NCBI RefSeq assembly: GCF_001411555.2
Contig: NC_049902.1
Coordinates: forward strand, 9,617,985-9,681,984
Direction: 5' to 3'
DNA from: Juglans regia
Taxonomy: Eukaryota > Streptophyta > Magnoliopsida > Fagales > Juglandaceae
Length of the DNA stretch: 64,000 nt
The position numbers were made by a program, and so were the translations under genes. Each line of letters opens with the position of its first letter. Position 1 is the first letter of the stretch. The notes beneath the pieces are model-generated. The model had not been told where the DNA came from and ran no database searches. It worked only from the letters and a program-made list of their open reading frames with translations. Positions 56,573 through 64,000 of this stretch are shown one piece after another.

Positions 56573-57629
56573 AAGGGTACAACCCCAATATAAACTTAAT
56601 TTCACTCCATATAATAATGTGCCACCGACCTTAAGCATAGCCAAACCTAAAGCCTCACATTGCTGCTACAAATTGTTTTGGTAAGTTAAACTTTATTGAT
56701 AATAAAAAGGATGCAATCCAGGTACTCAGGGAGTATACAGGATAGACACCTAAGCAAAACAAGGTAAAAATGTATCAAATCTGATAACTAGAAATAGAAG
56801 ACATTAAACAACCATCCAGGAGAAAAGAGTTCTACAGAAACACTTCTAACTTGTCTCCTCACAATTCTTGAAAGTCCGATCATTATTTTCCCTCCAAATG
56901 CACCACATAACATAAGATGGGAATCATCTTCCATAAAAGTACAACTTTCAGAGCAAACAAAACAGCCTCTCTGACGTGCCAAAGGTCTATCACTCTATAC
57001 AGCATAACCTAATTAAGCCCGCACAAACCTTGTCCAAAATATTGTGGATGGGGATAGCATGTGTGCCTATGCACGAATGCTTATAAAATCCCTTATCTTA
57101 GAATCAAATCAAACTGTAAACTTTTATGAATTTGGAAGAAGTTATTAAGAGGGGAGGAGAGAGGGGGGAAGAGCACCCATAACAAGTTCAATTAATGGTC
57201 AATACCTATCTCCTTCACTATTTACAAGACGAAATGCATTTGTATTAGCTGACGGAAGCCCCAAACTCTCACGTAGTTCTCTTGCTGCACATATTCTTGC
57301 TTCAAGCAGTTTCATCATGTTGAAATCACATGAAGGATCTCTGCATCATATAGACACAGTTTAGCATCGTTGCGAAGGTGATATAACCAAACTAAGTAAG
57401 TACCTTGTTAATTCCTCTTCTAGCTGCATAAGCCGAACACAGAACATGGAAACTGAATTATACAATCCCCATCCGATTGGTTTCTCTGCCCCATCAGCTA
57501 CCAGCACAATATCTCCAGTTCTTGGTGGTGGTCTACCAAGTATTCTATCAACTGCTCCACTGTACACCATTGGACTACCCTTTTTAAAGAGTTGTGCCTT
57601 CCCCTTCTTTAGTACAACCGTTGCAATGC
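34110..57629 (-). CDS. RlmI-like PUA/SAM-dependent rRNA methyltransferase, 5' exon not seen
   Basis: Seven exons on the minus strand: 57629-57404, 57340-57206, 56349-56127, 53651-53465, 51940-51756, 35878-35741, 34238-34110. The reading frame stays open across all joins (1223 nt, about 407 residues plus stop). Order of domains: PUA-like start ([19 protein letters not shown]), linker, then a class I SAM-methyltransferase fold with motif [21 protein letters not shown], the acidic loop VDTS, motif [15 protein letters not shown] and motif [14 protein letters not shown]. It ends [14 protein letters not shown]. Bacterial RlmI (YccW) makes m5C in 23S rRNA; an organellar rRNA role is inference. The first visible exon starts mid-codon behind an AG acceptor, so at least one upstream exon is missing. 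The fifth intron visible in this window is 15.9 kb and full of LINEs. Sequence alone cannot show whether the gene is still expressed. Confidence 0.88.
34833..35012. mobile_element. MITE in the last intron of the RlmI-like gene
   Basis: AATGATAAAGATACAACC faces GGTTGTGGCTGTATCATTATT at its ends. The interior is a palindrome (TCTACTTTAAATTGAGAGAATTTTATAAAA facing TTTTATAAAAAATGCCCTCC and on to the right end). It resembles the first part of the LTRs at 19744 and 22241. Confidence 0.6.
35140..35546. mobile_element. Possible 0.4-kb MITE in the last intron
   Basis: GGACGTAGTGTAAAAGTG at the left faces CTTTTCACACCACATCC at the right. The flanks TTGGTTA and TGGTTTTA may be a target duplication. The interior includes a GC-rich core GGTGGCCGCCACC. 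The small frame 35270-35497 has no family features. Confidence 0.5.
35741..35878 (-). CDS. RlmI-like gene, exon with motif VI; GC donor
   Basis: Acceptor CAATTAG. It encodes [20 protein letters not shown], then [19 protein letters not shown] and MFLSTLQ, 46 codons with phase 0 at both sides. The 3' junction reads CCAG|GCAAGTAA, a GC donor with otherwise perfect U1 pairing, so the next intron is GC-AG. The cysteine in TCSCSG is the family's conserved motif VI cysteine. Confidence 0.88.
36916..37265 (+). mobile_element. LINE F: short 5'-truncated L1 inserted in LINE E
   Basis: It encodes the extreme C-terminal end of a lineage II ORF2 ([20 protein letters not shown], then [11 protein letters not shown] and [12 protein letters not shown]) and ends in an A run near 37246. 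A perfect 27-bp direct repeat, beginning GGATTTACACCCTGATTTC, lies at 36889-36915 and 37266-37292. Removing the insert restores the LINE E frame, so this is its target duplication. Confidence 0.85.
38026..38851. mobile_element. 826-bp non-autonomous hAT element with GAGTCGAG arrays
   Basis: The ends TAGGGCTGTAATTGG and, inverted, TAGGGCTGTAAATCTC are flanked by GATGAACT (38018-38025) and GATGGACT (38852-38859), 8 bp with one mismatch. Both ends have clustered GAGCTCGAG / CGAGTCGAG / GAGCCGAGTCGA motifs, and the centre is AT-rich. No transposase frame. It sits in LINE E. Confidence 0.88.
39274..42691 (-). pseudogene. LINE D ORF2 (endonuclease and reverse transcriptase)
   Basis: It starts [20 protein letters not shown] at 42691. 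Endonuclease pieces: 42691-42473 (CLQETKLE), 42480-42079 ([20 protein letters not shown]) and 42012-41416 ([20 protein letters not shown]). RT: 41060-40872 ([20 protein letters not shown]), then 40835-39909 with [13 protein letters not shown] and [11 protein letters not shown] intact. The C-terminal part, 39966-39274, contains [19 protein letters not shown]. Frames change at least five times. The start codon overlaps the ORF1 stop as ATGA at 42691-42688. Confidence 0.88.
42688..44281 (-). pseudogene. LINE D ORF1, part downstream of the LINE C insertion
   Basis: Open pieces: 44272-43916 ([20 protein letters not shown]), 43864-43363 (repeat-rich) and 43161-42688. The last ends with [20 protein letters not shown] and basic [15 protein letters not shown], parallel to the end of LINE C ORF1 ([31 protein letters not shown]). 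The stop TGA at 42690-42688 overlaps the ORF2 ATG. Confidence 0.8.
44644..46386 (+). CDS. LINE C ORF1 protein, 580 residues, no zinc knuckle
   Basis: The N-terminal domain (about residues 1-120) reads [20 protein letters not shown], then [34 protein letters not shown] and [16 protein letters not shown]. The pattern (two beta-rich halves, a WL helix, ICIPEG, GW) resembles PUR-alpha-like nucleic-acid-binding repeats seen in some plant LINEs; this is my judgement, not a search result. A Gly/Arg-rich segment follows (about 130-200), then a CX2C...C cluster ([16 protein letters not shown]), a helix [20 protein letters not shown], a low-complexity Pro/Ser linker, and a conserved end ([20 protein letters not shown]). 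DUF4283 and CCHC are absent, unlike LINEs A and B. The start choice (tandem MM) is the longest frame; it could start later. Confidence 0.85.
   Translation: MMGQYDEVVIESKCFIVLKLREGVVRVTERSWKTEYSVELGYSSNQWLVKVLEECLSKGKKEVYSATRNGFSSLIAQRCVNRRGRFLELSEYNQGGRRNVICIPEGVNGGGWRKMREKLKERGADGSIRVGVHGGGGRNLGSGALRHKDWSYKEALSVNINQRQGGANVRERQGGANRRDGGGNLREEGARATGRGQRPWQREGTLHPKCMSCHTLCQETWEVRKDLADLRGLMHSLQRDMASLVNFAGSINAMEETVVLKGKEKVHGPGYMNKAQLKTKKGKGWAVWRKKSGPTRPKSNLSSPPVITRADGAGPSRLSGQQVLGPGPAQPRNAGLGSEPPSSPSRFGFEKPVSSTSPSRLSPELSSLGFVPDSQSTALGQPTVTQTVPTVAVVANEATPVLFAQQTMVGFEDRLSPPHVGQIQPTKGGGGFSTQVDLSVRHLEELEVDEEENDSDDFMHSVEDELFIPEACGSEELSVGGSFQDNRVGNPIPLNYYFPDQVSDWVIHKAKEIRNVVGIDCDGFEEQFIALLTAMEAGHRQNKKGESKKSRELKRLMWSMNSEGGSSRNRAKGKGLNISQ
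46383..50020 (+). pseudogene. LINE C ORF2 (endonuclease plus RT), one frameshift
   Basis: The start ATG (46383) overlaps the ORF1 stop as ATGA. The first 108 codons ([28 protein letters not shown]) are the endonuclease start. A one-base loss around 46709-46712 shifts the frame, and the rest reads on without a stop to 50020. The second frame (opened at 46466) carries [93 protein letters not shown] and the catalytic FADD at 48443-48454. It ends with the zinc-binding [19 protein letters not shown] and [16 protein letters not shown]. There is no RNase H. Total about 1,210 residues. Sequencing error could also explain the shift. Confidence 0.9.
50108..50460 (-). pseudogene. LINE D ORF1, N-terminal part upstream of the LINE C insertion
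   Basis: Frame 50460-50194 reads [20 protein letters not shown], then [20 protein letters not shown], matching the start of LINE C ORF1 ([31 protein letters not shown]) in order and spacing. A frameshift follows. LINE C entered within this domain. Confidence 0.78.
50848..51755. other. Remainder of the large intron
   Basis: Between the LINE nest and the DPPK exon I see no element end or gene. There is a T run near 51005 beside a repeated AACACCACATTTAAATGTTT (50987 and 51023). Confidence 0.5.
51756..51940 (-). CDS. RlmI-like gene, exon with motif IV (DPPK)
   Basis: Acceptor TCTCTCAG, donor GTGAGA. It encodes the acidic SAM loop VDTS, then [19 protein letters not shown] and [16 protein letters not shown]. 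Phase 0 at its 3' side. The following intron is 15,877 bp. Confidence 0.9.
52730..52962 (+). mobile_element. tRNA-derived SINE in an intron
   Basis: A box-B-like GGTTCAAATCTC is at 52799-52810. The 3' half has GGGGGATTTTCCCCTTGAAT, GGATTAGTCAAGAAG and the end GGACACCCGGTGCCAATAAA, the 3' pattern of a common eudicot SINE type. It is on the opposite strand to the host gene. Its 5' limit is approximate; the sequence 52490-52730 before it is unassigned. Confidence 0.6.
53465..53651 (-). CDS. RlmI-like gene, exon with SAM motif I
   Basis: Acceptor CTAATGTAG, donor GTATAAG. It encodes [20 protein letters not shown], the conserved DQREN, and motif [19 protein letters not shown]. Confidence 0.9.
54174..54565 (+). 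mobile_element. TRIM-type element with ~130-158-bp LTRs
   Basis: Two direct copies (about 54174-54306 and 54408-54565) share GAATATAGGTGGTGAATGGG-type text, TCTCACATTGCTTAG, and GGGAGAAGTTCTTG. After the first copy comes ATGATATAAGAGTCAATTCC, a decayed form of the initiator-Met primer site TGGTATCAGAGTC. Before the second copy lies the purine tract GAGCGGGAAGAT. The second copy runs TGTGATACC to GTGTAACA. It lies in the 2.5-kb intron of the RlmI-like gene. Confidence 0.65.
54566..56126. other. Intron sequence of unclear origin
   Basis: AT-rich to about 54780, then a C-rich stretch (55080-55750) with repeats such as CAGCAAGCCA and ATAGCCAAACT. Small frames (55388-55642, 55583-55786) are compositional. 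No protein family was recognised. It may be an undetermined retroelement. Confidence 0.4.
56127..56349 (-). CDS. RlmI-like gene, middle exon
   Basis: Acceptor TTTTTCTCAG, donor GTAGAA. It encodes [20 protein letters not shown] to [11 protein letters not shown], the region linking the PUA and methyltransferase domains. Confidence 0.88.
56541..56573. repeat. Homopolymer C run followed by A run
   Basis: About 21 C are followed by 12 A within an intron. Length is likely unreliable in sequencing. Confidence 0.8.
56680..57000 (-). mobile_element. LINE 3' fragment in an intron
   Basis: Antisense L1-like 3' text GATGCAATCCAGGTACTCAG and AGTATACAGGATAG is followed by a frame reading [17 protein letters not shown], comparable with the WKMIPLCIMWCIWMERNA end of lineage II ORF2. 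Decayed and short. Confidence 0.5.
57206..57629 (-). CDS. RlmI-like gene, two exons encoding the PUA region
   Basis: Exon 57629-57404 begins behind TTTGGTAG with two bases completing a glycine codon, then [12 protein letters not shown], and includes [20 protein letters not shown] and [18 protein letters not shown] 63-bp intron separates it from exon 57340-57206 ([19 protein letters not shown] ... LVNSEGD). Donors are GTACTT and GTATTG. Confidence 0.88.
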
Positions 57630-57984
57630 CTACCAAACACAAACCAATAACAACAAGGTTTCTAATGTCAAACAAATCTATGTACGGTTTCACACATAAC
57701 ACTTTGCTCAAATTGGACAAGGCAAAAAGAACGCAATGGCCATGTAACAGAAGGTTTAGACTCGCAAAATTATGGTATCTGGAGTATAAATATAATAGGG
57801 AAAGATGATAAGATGCAATGTTCAGATATCACCCGCATCAAAGGATAAGCAAACTATAAATACATGTCTGGGCCACAACACAAACTTTTTATAAACTTAA
57901 AGTGGTATACGGGCTTGAAATATCTGTTGCATAAGAGTAAATCGCAGCCGATGAATGTTAGATTTTAGAATAAGATGGGAAAAA

Positions 57985-58525
57985 TGTTACAGGTCTGCTT
58001 ATCACCAACACAGTCACCAGAATTCAGAACAAACAAATGCAAGAAAACAATTCAAGAACTCAAGAACAGAACCAAGAAAGCAATTCTTATTTCTTGGACA
58101 ATTCTTATTTCTTGGAAGAGATTTTCGAGTAATCTCCAGACTCCAAAGAATCCACAACATCCAGAATGAAAAATACACTTCACTAGTTCAAGCTTTATAT
58201 TTACGGCTACTAACCAGTGAAAGTTTATTACAAACATTACATCAAATACGCAACAATTTTATTAAGTCCTCTGCTGCCCCATACACTACCTAAACACAGC
58301 GCTTCATTAACATATGCACGCCTTGTTTTATTCAGCACAAGCCTTCCTTCCTTCTTCATCAAAATGCACCGTTCTATTTAAATGACACGCACCATTTTGC
58401 CACCTACATTTAATTCTGTTATCCTTCCTTTCATCCTTCCTTTCATTTTCCAACTAATTCCTTCTCTCCACCAGAACCCTTTACGTTCTCCTCCCCTTTA
58501 AGGACTTGTCCACAAGGCCTTGACA
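57985..58525 (-). repeat. 3' LTR of the gypsy element
   Basis: Read on the minus strand it begins TGTCAAGGCCTTGTGGAC and ends ACCTGTAACA, about 541 bp. The purine tract GAGGGGGAGAT abuts its start (58526-58536). The 5' LTR is not in the window, so the ends rest on TG...CA and the polypurine tract only. Confidence 0.65.
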
Positions 58526-58605
58526 ATCTCCCCCTCATTAAAGAACCTTGCCCACAAGGTGTGGGTAAATATTCCTCAACATCCATAGGACTCACAAGAG
58601 TTGTC

Positions 58606-61600
58606 TTATACTGGTGCTCCTACCCATTTGATTAACACCTCAGTCAATGCATGACTACCACACTTCCTCATTCTTCTTTCTAAAATCTGTTCTGGTTCAG
58701 GTTGGATCTGCCCCTGTGAATCGGTTGGAGGTAATGTTGGCAATGGTGTGACATTCTGCCCAAGTTTCTTCTCCAAACAAGACGCATAAAAAACTGGGTG
58801 TATTCTTGAGGAAGCTGGCAAACTCAGTTTATAAGCTATTGACCCAATTTTTTGCAACACCTGAAAGGGCCCGCAAAACCTTGCTGCTAGCTTCATACTG
58901 TGCATCATCGATATAGTCTTTTGTCTCTAGGGTTGAAGTCTTAAAAAAACCCAATCACCCACCTGGAAGCTCCTTTATGTTTTGTTCCTGTCGACATAAA
59001 ACTTCATTCTATGCTGAGCCTTATGCATATTTTCTTTCAACAAAGACAATAGTTGTTGCCTTGACCTCAATTGTTGATCCACTACATCATTGGTAGAGGT
59101 GCCTGGAATGTAGGACAGTAGCTTGGCATACCCATAGAGAGCCTCAAAAGGGATGAGCCCTATAGAAGAGTGTGTTGTGGTGTTATAACACCATTCAACC
59201 ATGGGCAACCATAGACTCCACTCCTTTGGTTTCTGGCTGCTGTAACACCTCAAATAACTCTCTAAACATTTATTCAATGCTTCTGTTTGGCTGTCAGATT
59301 GAGGGTGGTATGCTGAACCGAAATCTAAGGAAGTCCCTTGAAAGTAAAATAGTTGCTTCCAAAATGAGCTAGTGAAAACAAGGTCCCTATCCGAGATAAT
59401 AGACTTAGGCCTGGTTTGGATAGTGAATTGAGATGAGACGAGACGAAAGTTGAAAGTTGAAAGTTGAATAAAATATTGTTAGAATATAATCTTTTAATAT
59501 TATTTTTGTTTTGGGATTTGAAAAAATTGAATTGTTTATTGTATTTTGTTTGGAAGTTTTAGAAAGTTGTAATGATTAGATGGGATGAAATAAGATGGTT
59601 TCATTAAACAAACCAAGCCTTAGGGAATCCATGGAGTTTAAAAACTCCAGAAAAGAAAACTTGTGCTACCTTACTAGCTTTGTAAGGATGAGAGAGGGGA
59701 AAAAATGTGCAAACTTGGTCAATCTGTCCACCACAGAAAAAACCATAGGGGCAAGCCTTCAATAAAGTCCATGGCAATATCTAACCATGGAGAATTAGGG
59801 ATTGACAATGGCTGCAACAACCCAAGTGAGTGGATGGTTTCATACTTATTGGCCAGGCACACTTCACATTCTCTAACCAATCTCTTGATGTCTTTGCACA
59901 TACCTTCCCAATCAAAATCCATCTTTGCCTTCTGCAGAGTTTTATGGTATCCCACATGTCCTGCCAGTGGATTGTGGTGTATATACTCCAAAATCTTGGC
60001 CTGGATCGATGAAGAAGGAACCACCACCGATCTTCCTTTCCTCAACAACAAACCCTATTGCACAAAAAAATACTTGGGACCCTTATGCCCTTGATGCACC
60101 TTAGAAATGATCTCAGACACCTTAGGGCATGATGAATAGCTAACCTTAAGTTCCTCTATCCACATGGGAGTTGGAAAGGAAATCAAGGCAAGAGTTGTTG
60201 ATCCTTCCTTAGTTCTTCTTGAGAGGGCACCAGCCACCAAATTCTCCTTACCCTTCTTGTAATCAATGGTGAAATCATATCCAACCAGTTTGGATATCCA
60301 CTTGTGTTGAGCTTCAATTCCAATTTTTTGTTCAAGAAGGTACTTTAAGGCCTATTGATCAGTTTTGACCTTAAAGGTATGCCCCAATAAGTAAGGCCTC
60401 CATCTACTTATTGCAAAAACAACAGCTCTTTCTCATAGGTTGATAATAGTAAGGCTTTTCCCTTCAAAGTCTTGCTATAACAAAGCCTTACTATAACAAT
60501 TAAAAAAAATAGGCTGGCCTTCTTGCATAAGGATAGCCCCCAACCCCAAAAGCATCACACTCGATGGTAAATGCCATTAGAAAAATCTGGCAATCTCAAA
60601 ACAGAAGGATGACTTACAACCCGGTTCAACTACTCAAAGGTTGTGGCAACTTCTTCACTCCAATGAAATGAGTTCTTTTTCAATAGACCAGTTAGCAAGA
60701 CTGCTATAGAACCATAATTCCTTATGAATTTTCTATAGTAACAGGTAAGACCCAATAACCCCCCTCAATGACTTCAAAGTTCTAGGTATAGGCTATTGTT
60801 TTGGAAGGGTCTGCCTGCACCCCACTGCTTGAGATAATGTGACCCAAATACTCAATTTCTTCAACACCAAACTTGCATTTCGACAATTTGGCATACAAAG
60901 TATGATGCTTCAACGCCTCCAAAACAGTTCTCACATGCAACACATGGTCAGCAACATTCTAACTATAAACCAATATATCATAAAAAAAACTAAAACAAAC
61001 TTCTTCAAAAAAGATTTGAAAATGTCATTCATTAACCCTTGGAAAGTTGCAGGGGCATTTGTAAGGCCAAAATGCATGACTAAGAATTCATAATGGCCCT
61101 CATGAGTTTTAAAGGCTGTCTTTTGAATATCTACATCTCTAACTTGAATTTGATGGTAGCTTGCCCTCAAATCCAGCTTAGAAAATACTCTAACTCCAAA
61201 GAGTTCATCAAGCAACTCATCAATAACATGTATAAGAAACTTGTCCTTGATGGTTTCTTGGTTTAATGCACGGTAATCTAATGACACCCTTAGGACTATC
61301 AATCTCTAACTTCTGATCCACAACCATCAACTGTAAAAACCACCCTTGTTTTCTAACAAAATCAGATTTCAACCCCTTGCTACCAACCAACACATACTCA
61401 CTGCCAAACTTAATTCCCTACAACATCACAGTTTCTATTCCCAATTTGAAACTCATAGACATTTTTGTAAAACCCCAATGGATGGAACCCAAGGTCTTGA
61501 GCCATTGTACCTGAAGAACGATACCACAACCACCTAAAGTCAACACATGAAAAGGGACTGAAAACTTGGACCCTTGGATTCTGATCACCTCCTCACATCT

Positions 61601-62508
61601 ACCTTGACTCGATATCTTGGCCTCATTAGCAACCCTGACTTATAAACTGGAATCCCTCTCAGTCTTCAACTTAGCTTCTTGAACCACTAATAAATCCAGG
61701 AAGTTATGAGTGCTTCCTGAATCTACAAGGATCTCAACAGAACATGCCCCAATTCTTCCATGTAATCTCATGGCATTGTTATTGGAACAACCTGAGACTG
61801 CACAGATAGAAACTTCTAAACCTTCTTCCTCACCTCCCTGCACCTCCTCAACAGTGGATATTTCTTCATTCTCATCCAACAATGACTGCTCCAACACAGG
61901 CTGCTCTACTTTCAACAAGTAAACCCTAGGATTCTTATACAAATGAGCTAGACTCCACTTCTTATCACAATGATAACTATTTTTTTATAAGGAAAAAGAA
62001 TTCTCATCACAATGATAATAGAGGTCTTTTCTTCTTTTCTCATTCATTTGAGATGAAAAAATCTTCTTAATAGGAACACTGCCCTTCTGTATTCTAGCAC
62101 TATCTCCCCCTACTTCAGAATGACCCTTATCCACATTTCCAAGATTGCTTCTCCATGACTTCCTCGAAGCCCACAAATATTCCTCTTAAATCTTTGCAAG
62201 AACAAAGGCGACATTCAGATTAATAGGATTGAGCATTTGAACAAGCAATCGAATCTCATCCTTCAACCCACTCAGACAATCCTTTCAATCTGTTTGACAA
62301 GGCTTCAAACTGTGTCTCGTAAACAACCACAAATGACATTTGCTTTAAACGAGTTAAGATCATCATAGGCCGTAGGGCCAAACCTCACTTGAAGGGCTTT
62401 CACAAAGGAGTACCAACTTGTAAAAATTTCACAATCCACAGCATCTTGATACCACACAAGAGCCTTGCCTTCCATGTGAAAAGAGGCCATTAAAAGCCTC
62501 TGGTTCAC
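58606..62508 (-). pseudogene. Gypsy gag-pol remnant
   Basis: Gag-like: 62508-62305 (HMEGKALVWYQDAVDCEIFT). Protease: 61942-61640 with the active-site motif VDSGSTHNFLD. RT: 61302-60931 with [18 protein letters not shown] and [14 protein letters not shown]; the catalytic YDD block is lost (FFMIYW). RNase H/linker: about 60700-60240. Integrase zinc finger: 60051-59719 (HHNPLAGHVGYHKT, then CEVCLANK). Core: from 59719 across the MITE to 58975 (WCYNTTTHSSIGLIPFEALY). C-terminal: 58908-58606 with FCGPFQVLQKIGSIAYKLSL and the chromodomain-like ILERRMRKCGSHALTEVLIK. It cannot be active. Confidence 0.82.
59408..59619. mobile_element. 212-bp PIF/Harbinger-type MITE in the gypsy integrase
   Basis: The ends GGCCTGGTTTGGATAG and, inverted, GGCTTGGTTTGTTTAA are flanked by TTA (59405-59407 and 59620-59622). 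It is the same family as 18765-18961. It interrupts the integrase core. Confidence 0.85.
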
Positions 62509-62523
62509 CGATGTTTGATGGAA

Positions 62524-64000
62524 TTTTTTTTTTTTTTTATAAGTAAGAGATAAATATTATATATATGAATGAAATAGGCATAGCCCATGTACATAGGAAG
62601 TATACAGAAAAACATCTAAATACATTCTATATGCGATAAATAAAAGACAAGGAATCATGGACATTGCCCCCCTGCAATACAATAGCGGAAAGCCAAGACA
62701 ATAAAGTATGAAAGAAAAAATTCTTCAACTCGGCCAATGTGCGTTCCTTATCTTCAAAGCAGCGCGCATTCCTTTCCATCCAAATACACCACATGATGCA
62801 CAACGGAATCATCTTCCACACCGCTGCCACTTGATGACAGCCCTGCATCTTCCTCCAACAACCCAATAGATCCACCACCCTCATAGGCATAACCCAAGCA
62901 ACATCAACCCTTTGAAAGATCTCATCCCACAAGACCCTTGTTACCTCACAATGTAGTAAGAGATGGTCTACCGATTCTCCATTCTTTTAACACATGTAGC
63001 ACCAATCTATGACTACGCATTCTCTCTTCCTCAAGTTGTCCATGGTCAAGATCTTCCCAAGAGCGGCACTCCAAACAAAAAATGCTACTTTAGAAGGCAC
63101 ATAAGACCTATAAATAGTCTTCCAAGGAAACGGAGAATGATCTTGTGTTGTCAAGATGTTATAATACGCCTTCATTGTGCATAGCTTGTGATTATTAGAC
63201 TTCCACTTCAATCTATCTCGCTGTGCTATAGGGGTCCCCATAGAATATAGTGAGCTGAAAAATTCTGAAACAATAGATAATTCTCAGTCGTGAAAATCCC
63301 TACTAAAGAGAATGTTCCACTGATACGAGCCATGAGAAAATAACCACACATCCGCCACTGATGCCTCCTATTAACTGCAATGTGATATACGGCTGGAAAA
63401 GCCCTTTCCAAAGCTTGAACTCCACACCACATGTCCCGCCAAAAACTTATTCGATTGCCCTCACCAACCACAAAACGGATTTGATTTGCAAAGCATAGCC
63501 ACCCCTTCCTTATAAACTTCCATAACCCAACACCATACCCCCCTCTCACTTCGTTGGAACACCAACCACCCCTAGTGACACCATATCTAGCGTCAACAAT
63601 TTCCTTCCACAATGATCCCTCCTCTAAATAATATCTCCAAAGTCATTTTCCAAATAGAGCTTTATTAAAAGTTCTCAAGTTACACACTCCCAATCCCCAT
63701 GCACAACTGAGGCACAAACTGTTTTCCAGCTAACTAGATGAAAATTCTTCTCCTCCCCCATGCCTCCCCATAAGAACGCTCTAAATAGTTTCTCCATCGT
63801 ACTCACCACCCCTGCAGGCATAGGAAACAAAGATAAAAAGTATGTGGGGAGGTTAGTGAGAGTACTCTTAATAAAAGTGAGACGGCCCCCTTTTGATAAA
63901 TACACATGTTTCCAACCAACCAACATTTTCTCTATCTTCTCCACCACCCCATCCCAAATAGCTCTATTTTTAAAAGTAGCTCCCAACGGAAGGCCCAGAT
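62524..64000 (-). mobile_element. LINE G: 3' part of a lineage II L1, continuing past the window
   Basis: A T run at 62524-62538 is the poly(A) tail on the minus strand. It inserted into the gag region of the gypsy element; the flank GTTTGATGGAA (62512-62522) should recur beyond 64000 as the target duplication. No RNase H is present at its 3' end. Confidence 0.88.
62627..63986 (-). pseudogene. LINE G ORF2, C-terminal part
   Basis: Pieces: 63986-63675 ([20 protein letters not shown], then [20 protein letters not shown]), 63612-63226 ([20 protein letters not shown]), 63241-62987 ([20 protein letters not shown]) and 62932-62627 (VWKMIPLCIMWCIWMERNAR). Order and wording follow LINE C ORF2 residues from about 745 to the end. 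Stops and frame changes occur between pieces. Confidence 0.85.

Larger units (their letters stand above)
57985..62523 (-). mobile_element. Ty3/gypsy chromovirus-like retrotransposon, 5' side cut by LINE G
   Basis: Minus-strand order from 62508: gag remnant, aspartic protease, reverse transcriptase, RNase H, integrase zinc finger, integrase core, chromodomain-like end, polypurine tract, 3' LTR. Domain order is gypsy-type. It is decayed by stops and by a MITE at 59408-59619. LINE G (from 62524) interrupts the gag region, so the 5' LTR is outside the window. It lies immediately upstream of the first visible exon of the RlmI-like gene and in the same orientation. Confidence 0.85.

Noticed and set aside
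56541..56573. C21A12 run as a possible structural or G-quadruplex signal
   Set aside because: A lone homopolymer in an intron is more simply a slippage tract or a base-calling problem.
1..64000. CRISPR arrays, bacterial operons, tRNA or rRNA genes
   Set aside because: None seen. Direct repeats here are transposon duplications, LTRs or tandem repeats, and no tRNA cloverleaf was found outside the SINE head.

Overview
This is nuclear DNA from a plant, almost certainly a woody eudicot. It is AT-rich, has spliced host genes with GT-AG introns, and is filled with plant-type L1 LINEs, hAT and PIF/Harbinger MITEs and LTR retrotransposons. I cannot fix the species from sequence alone. Only two host genes are supported. 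Both were rebuilt by joining exons by eye, and they are convergent (tail to tail, about 2.2 kb apart).

Host gene 1 (+ strand, CDS 24841-31893, eight coding exons) encodes an intact 349-residue ALIS/CDC50/LEM3 protein, the beta subunit of P4-ATPase lipid flippases. Host gene 2 (- strand, 34110-57629, seven visible coding exons) encodes a PUA-domain plus SAM-methyltransferase protein of the bacterial RlmI/YccW type. Its reading frame is open for about 407 residues, but the first exon (presumed targeting peptide) is not seen before a gypsy-type retrotransposon at 57985. One intron of gene 2 is 15.9 kb long because it holds a nest of LINEs. The next intron downstream is of the GC-AG class.

Layout. 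0-1 kb: minisatellite and MITE relic. 1.07-7.55 kb: decayed full-length LINE A (+), carrying a hAT element and two MITEs. 7.6-11.2 kb: MITE, fold-back element, solo LTR and degenerate short-unit repeats. 11.2-17.6 kb: LINE B (-) with a hAT insertion. 18.0-18.5 kb: a hAT MITE made of TCCGAC/GTCGGA arrays. 18.65-19.7 kb: 5'-truncated LINE H. 19.7-22.9 kb: non-autonomous LTR element with a 157-bp tandem repeat inside. 24.4-31.9 kb: ALIS gene. 34.1-57.6 kb: RlmI-like gene containing LINE E (+), into which LINE F (+), a hAT MITE and LINE D (-) inserted; LINE C (+) then inserted into LINE D. 58.0-62.5 kb: chromovirus-like Ty3/gypsy element (-). 62.5-64.0 kb: 3' part of LINE G (-), cut by the window edge.

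Two LINE lineages coexist. Lineage I (A, B, H) shows, where complete, a CCHC-type ORF1, and all three have a C-terminal RNase H in ORF2. Lineage II (C and D, probably E, F and G) lacks RNase H; C and D carry a different ORF1 and join ORF1 to ORF2 by a 4-nt ATGA stop/start overlap. LINE C is nearly intact: one 580-codon ORF1 and an ORF2 broken by a single 1-nt frameshift. Target-site duplications seen in the sequence define most insertions and give their relative order. Element boundaries without a stated duplication are approximate.
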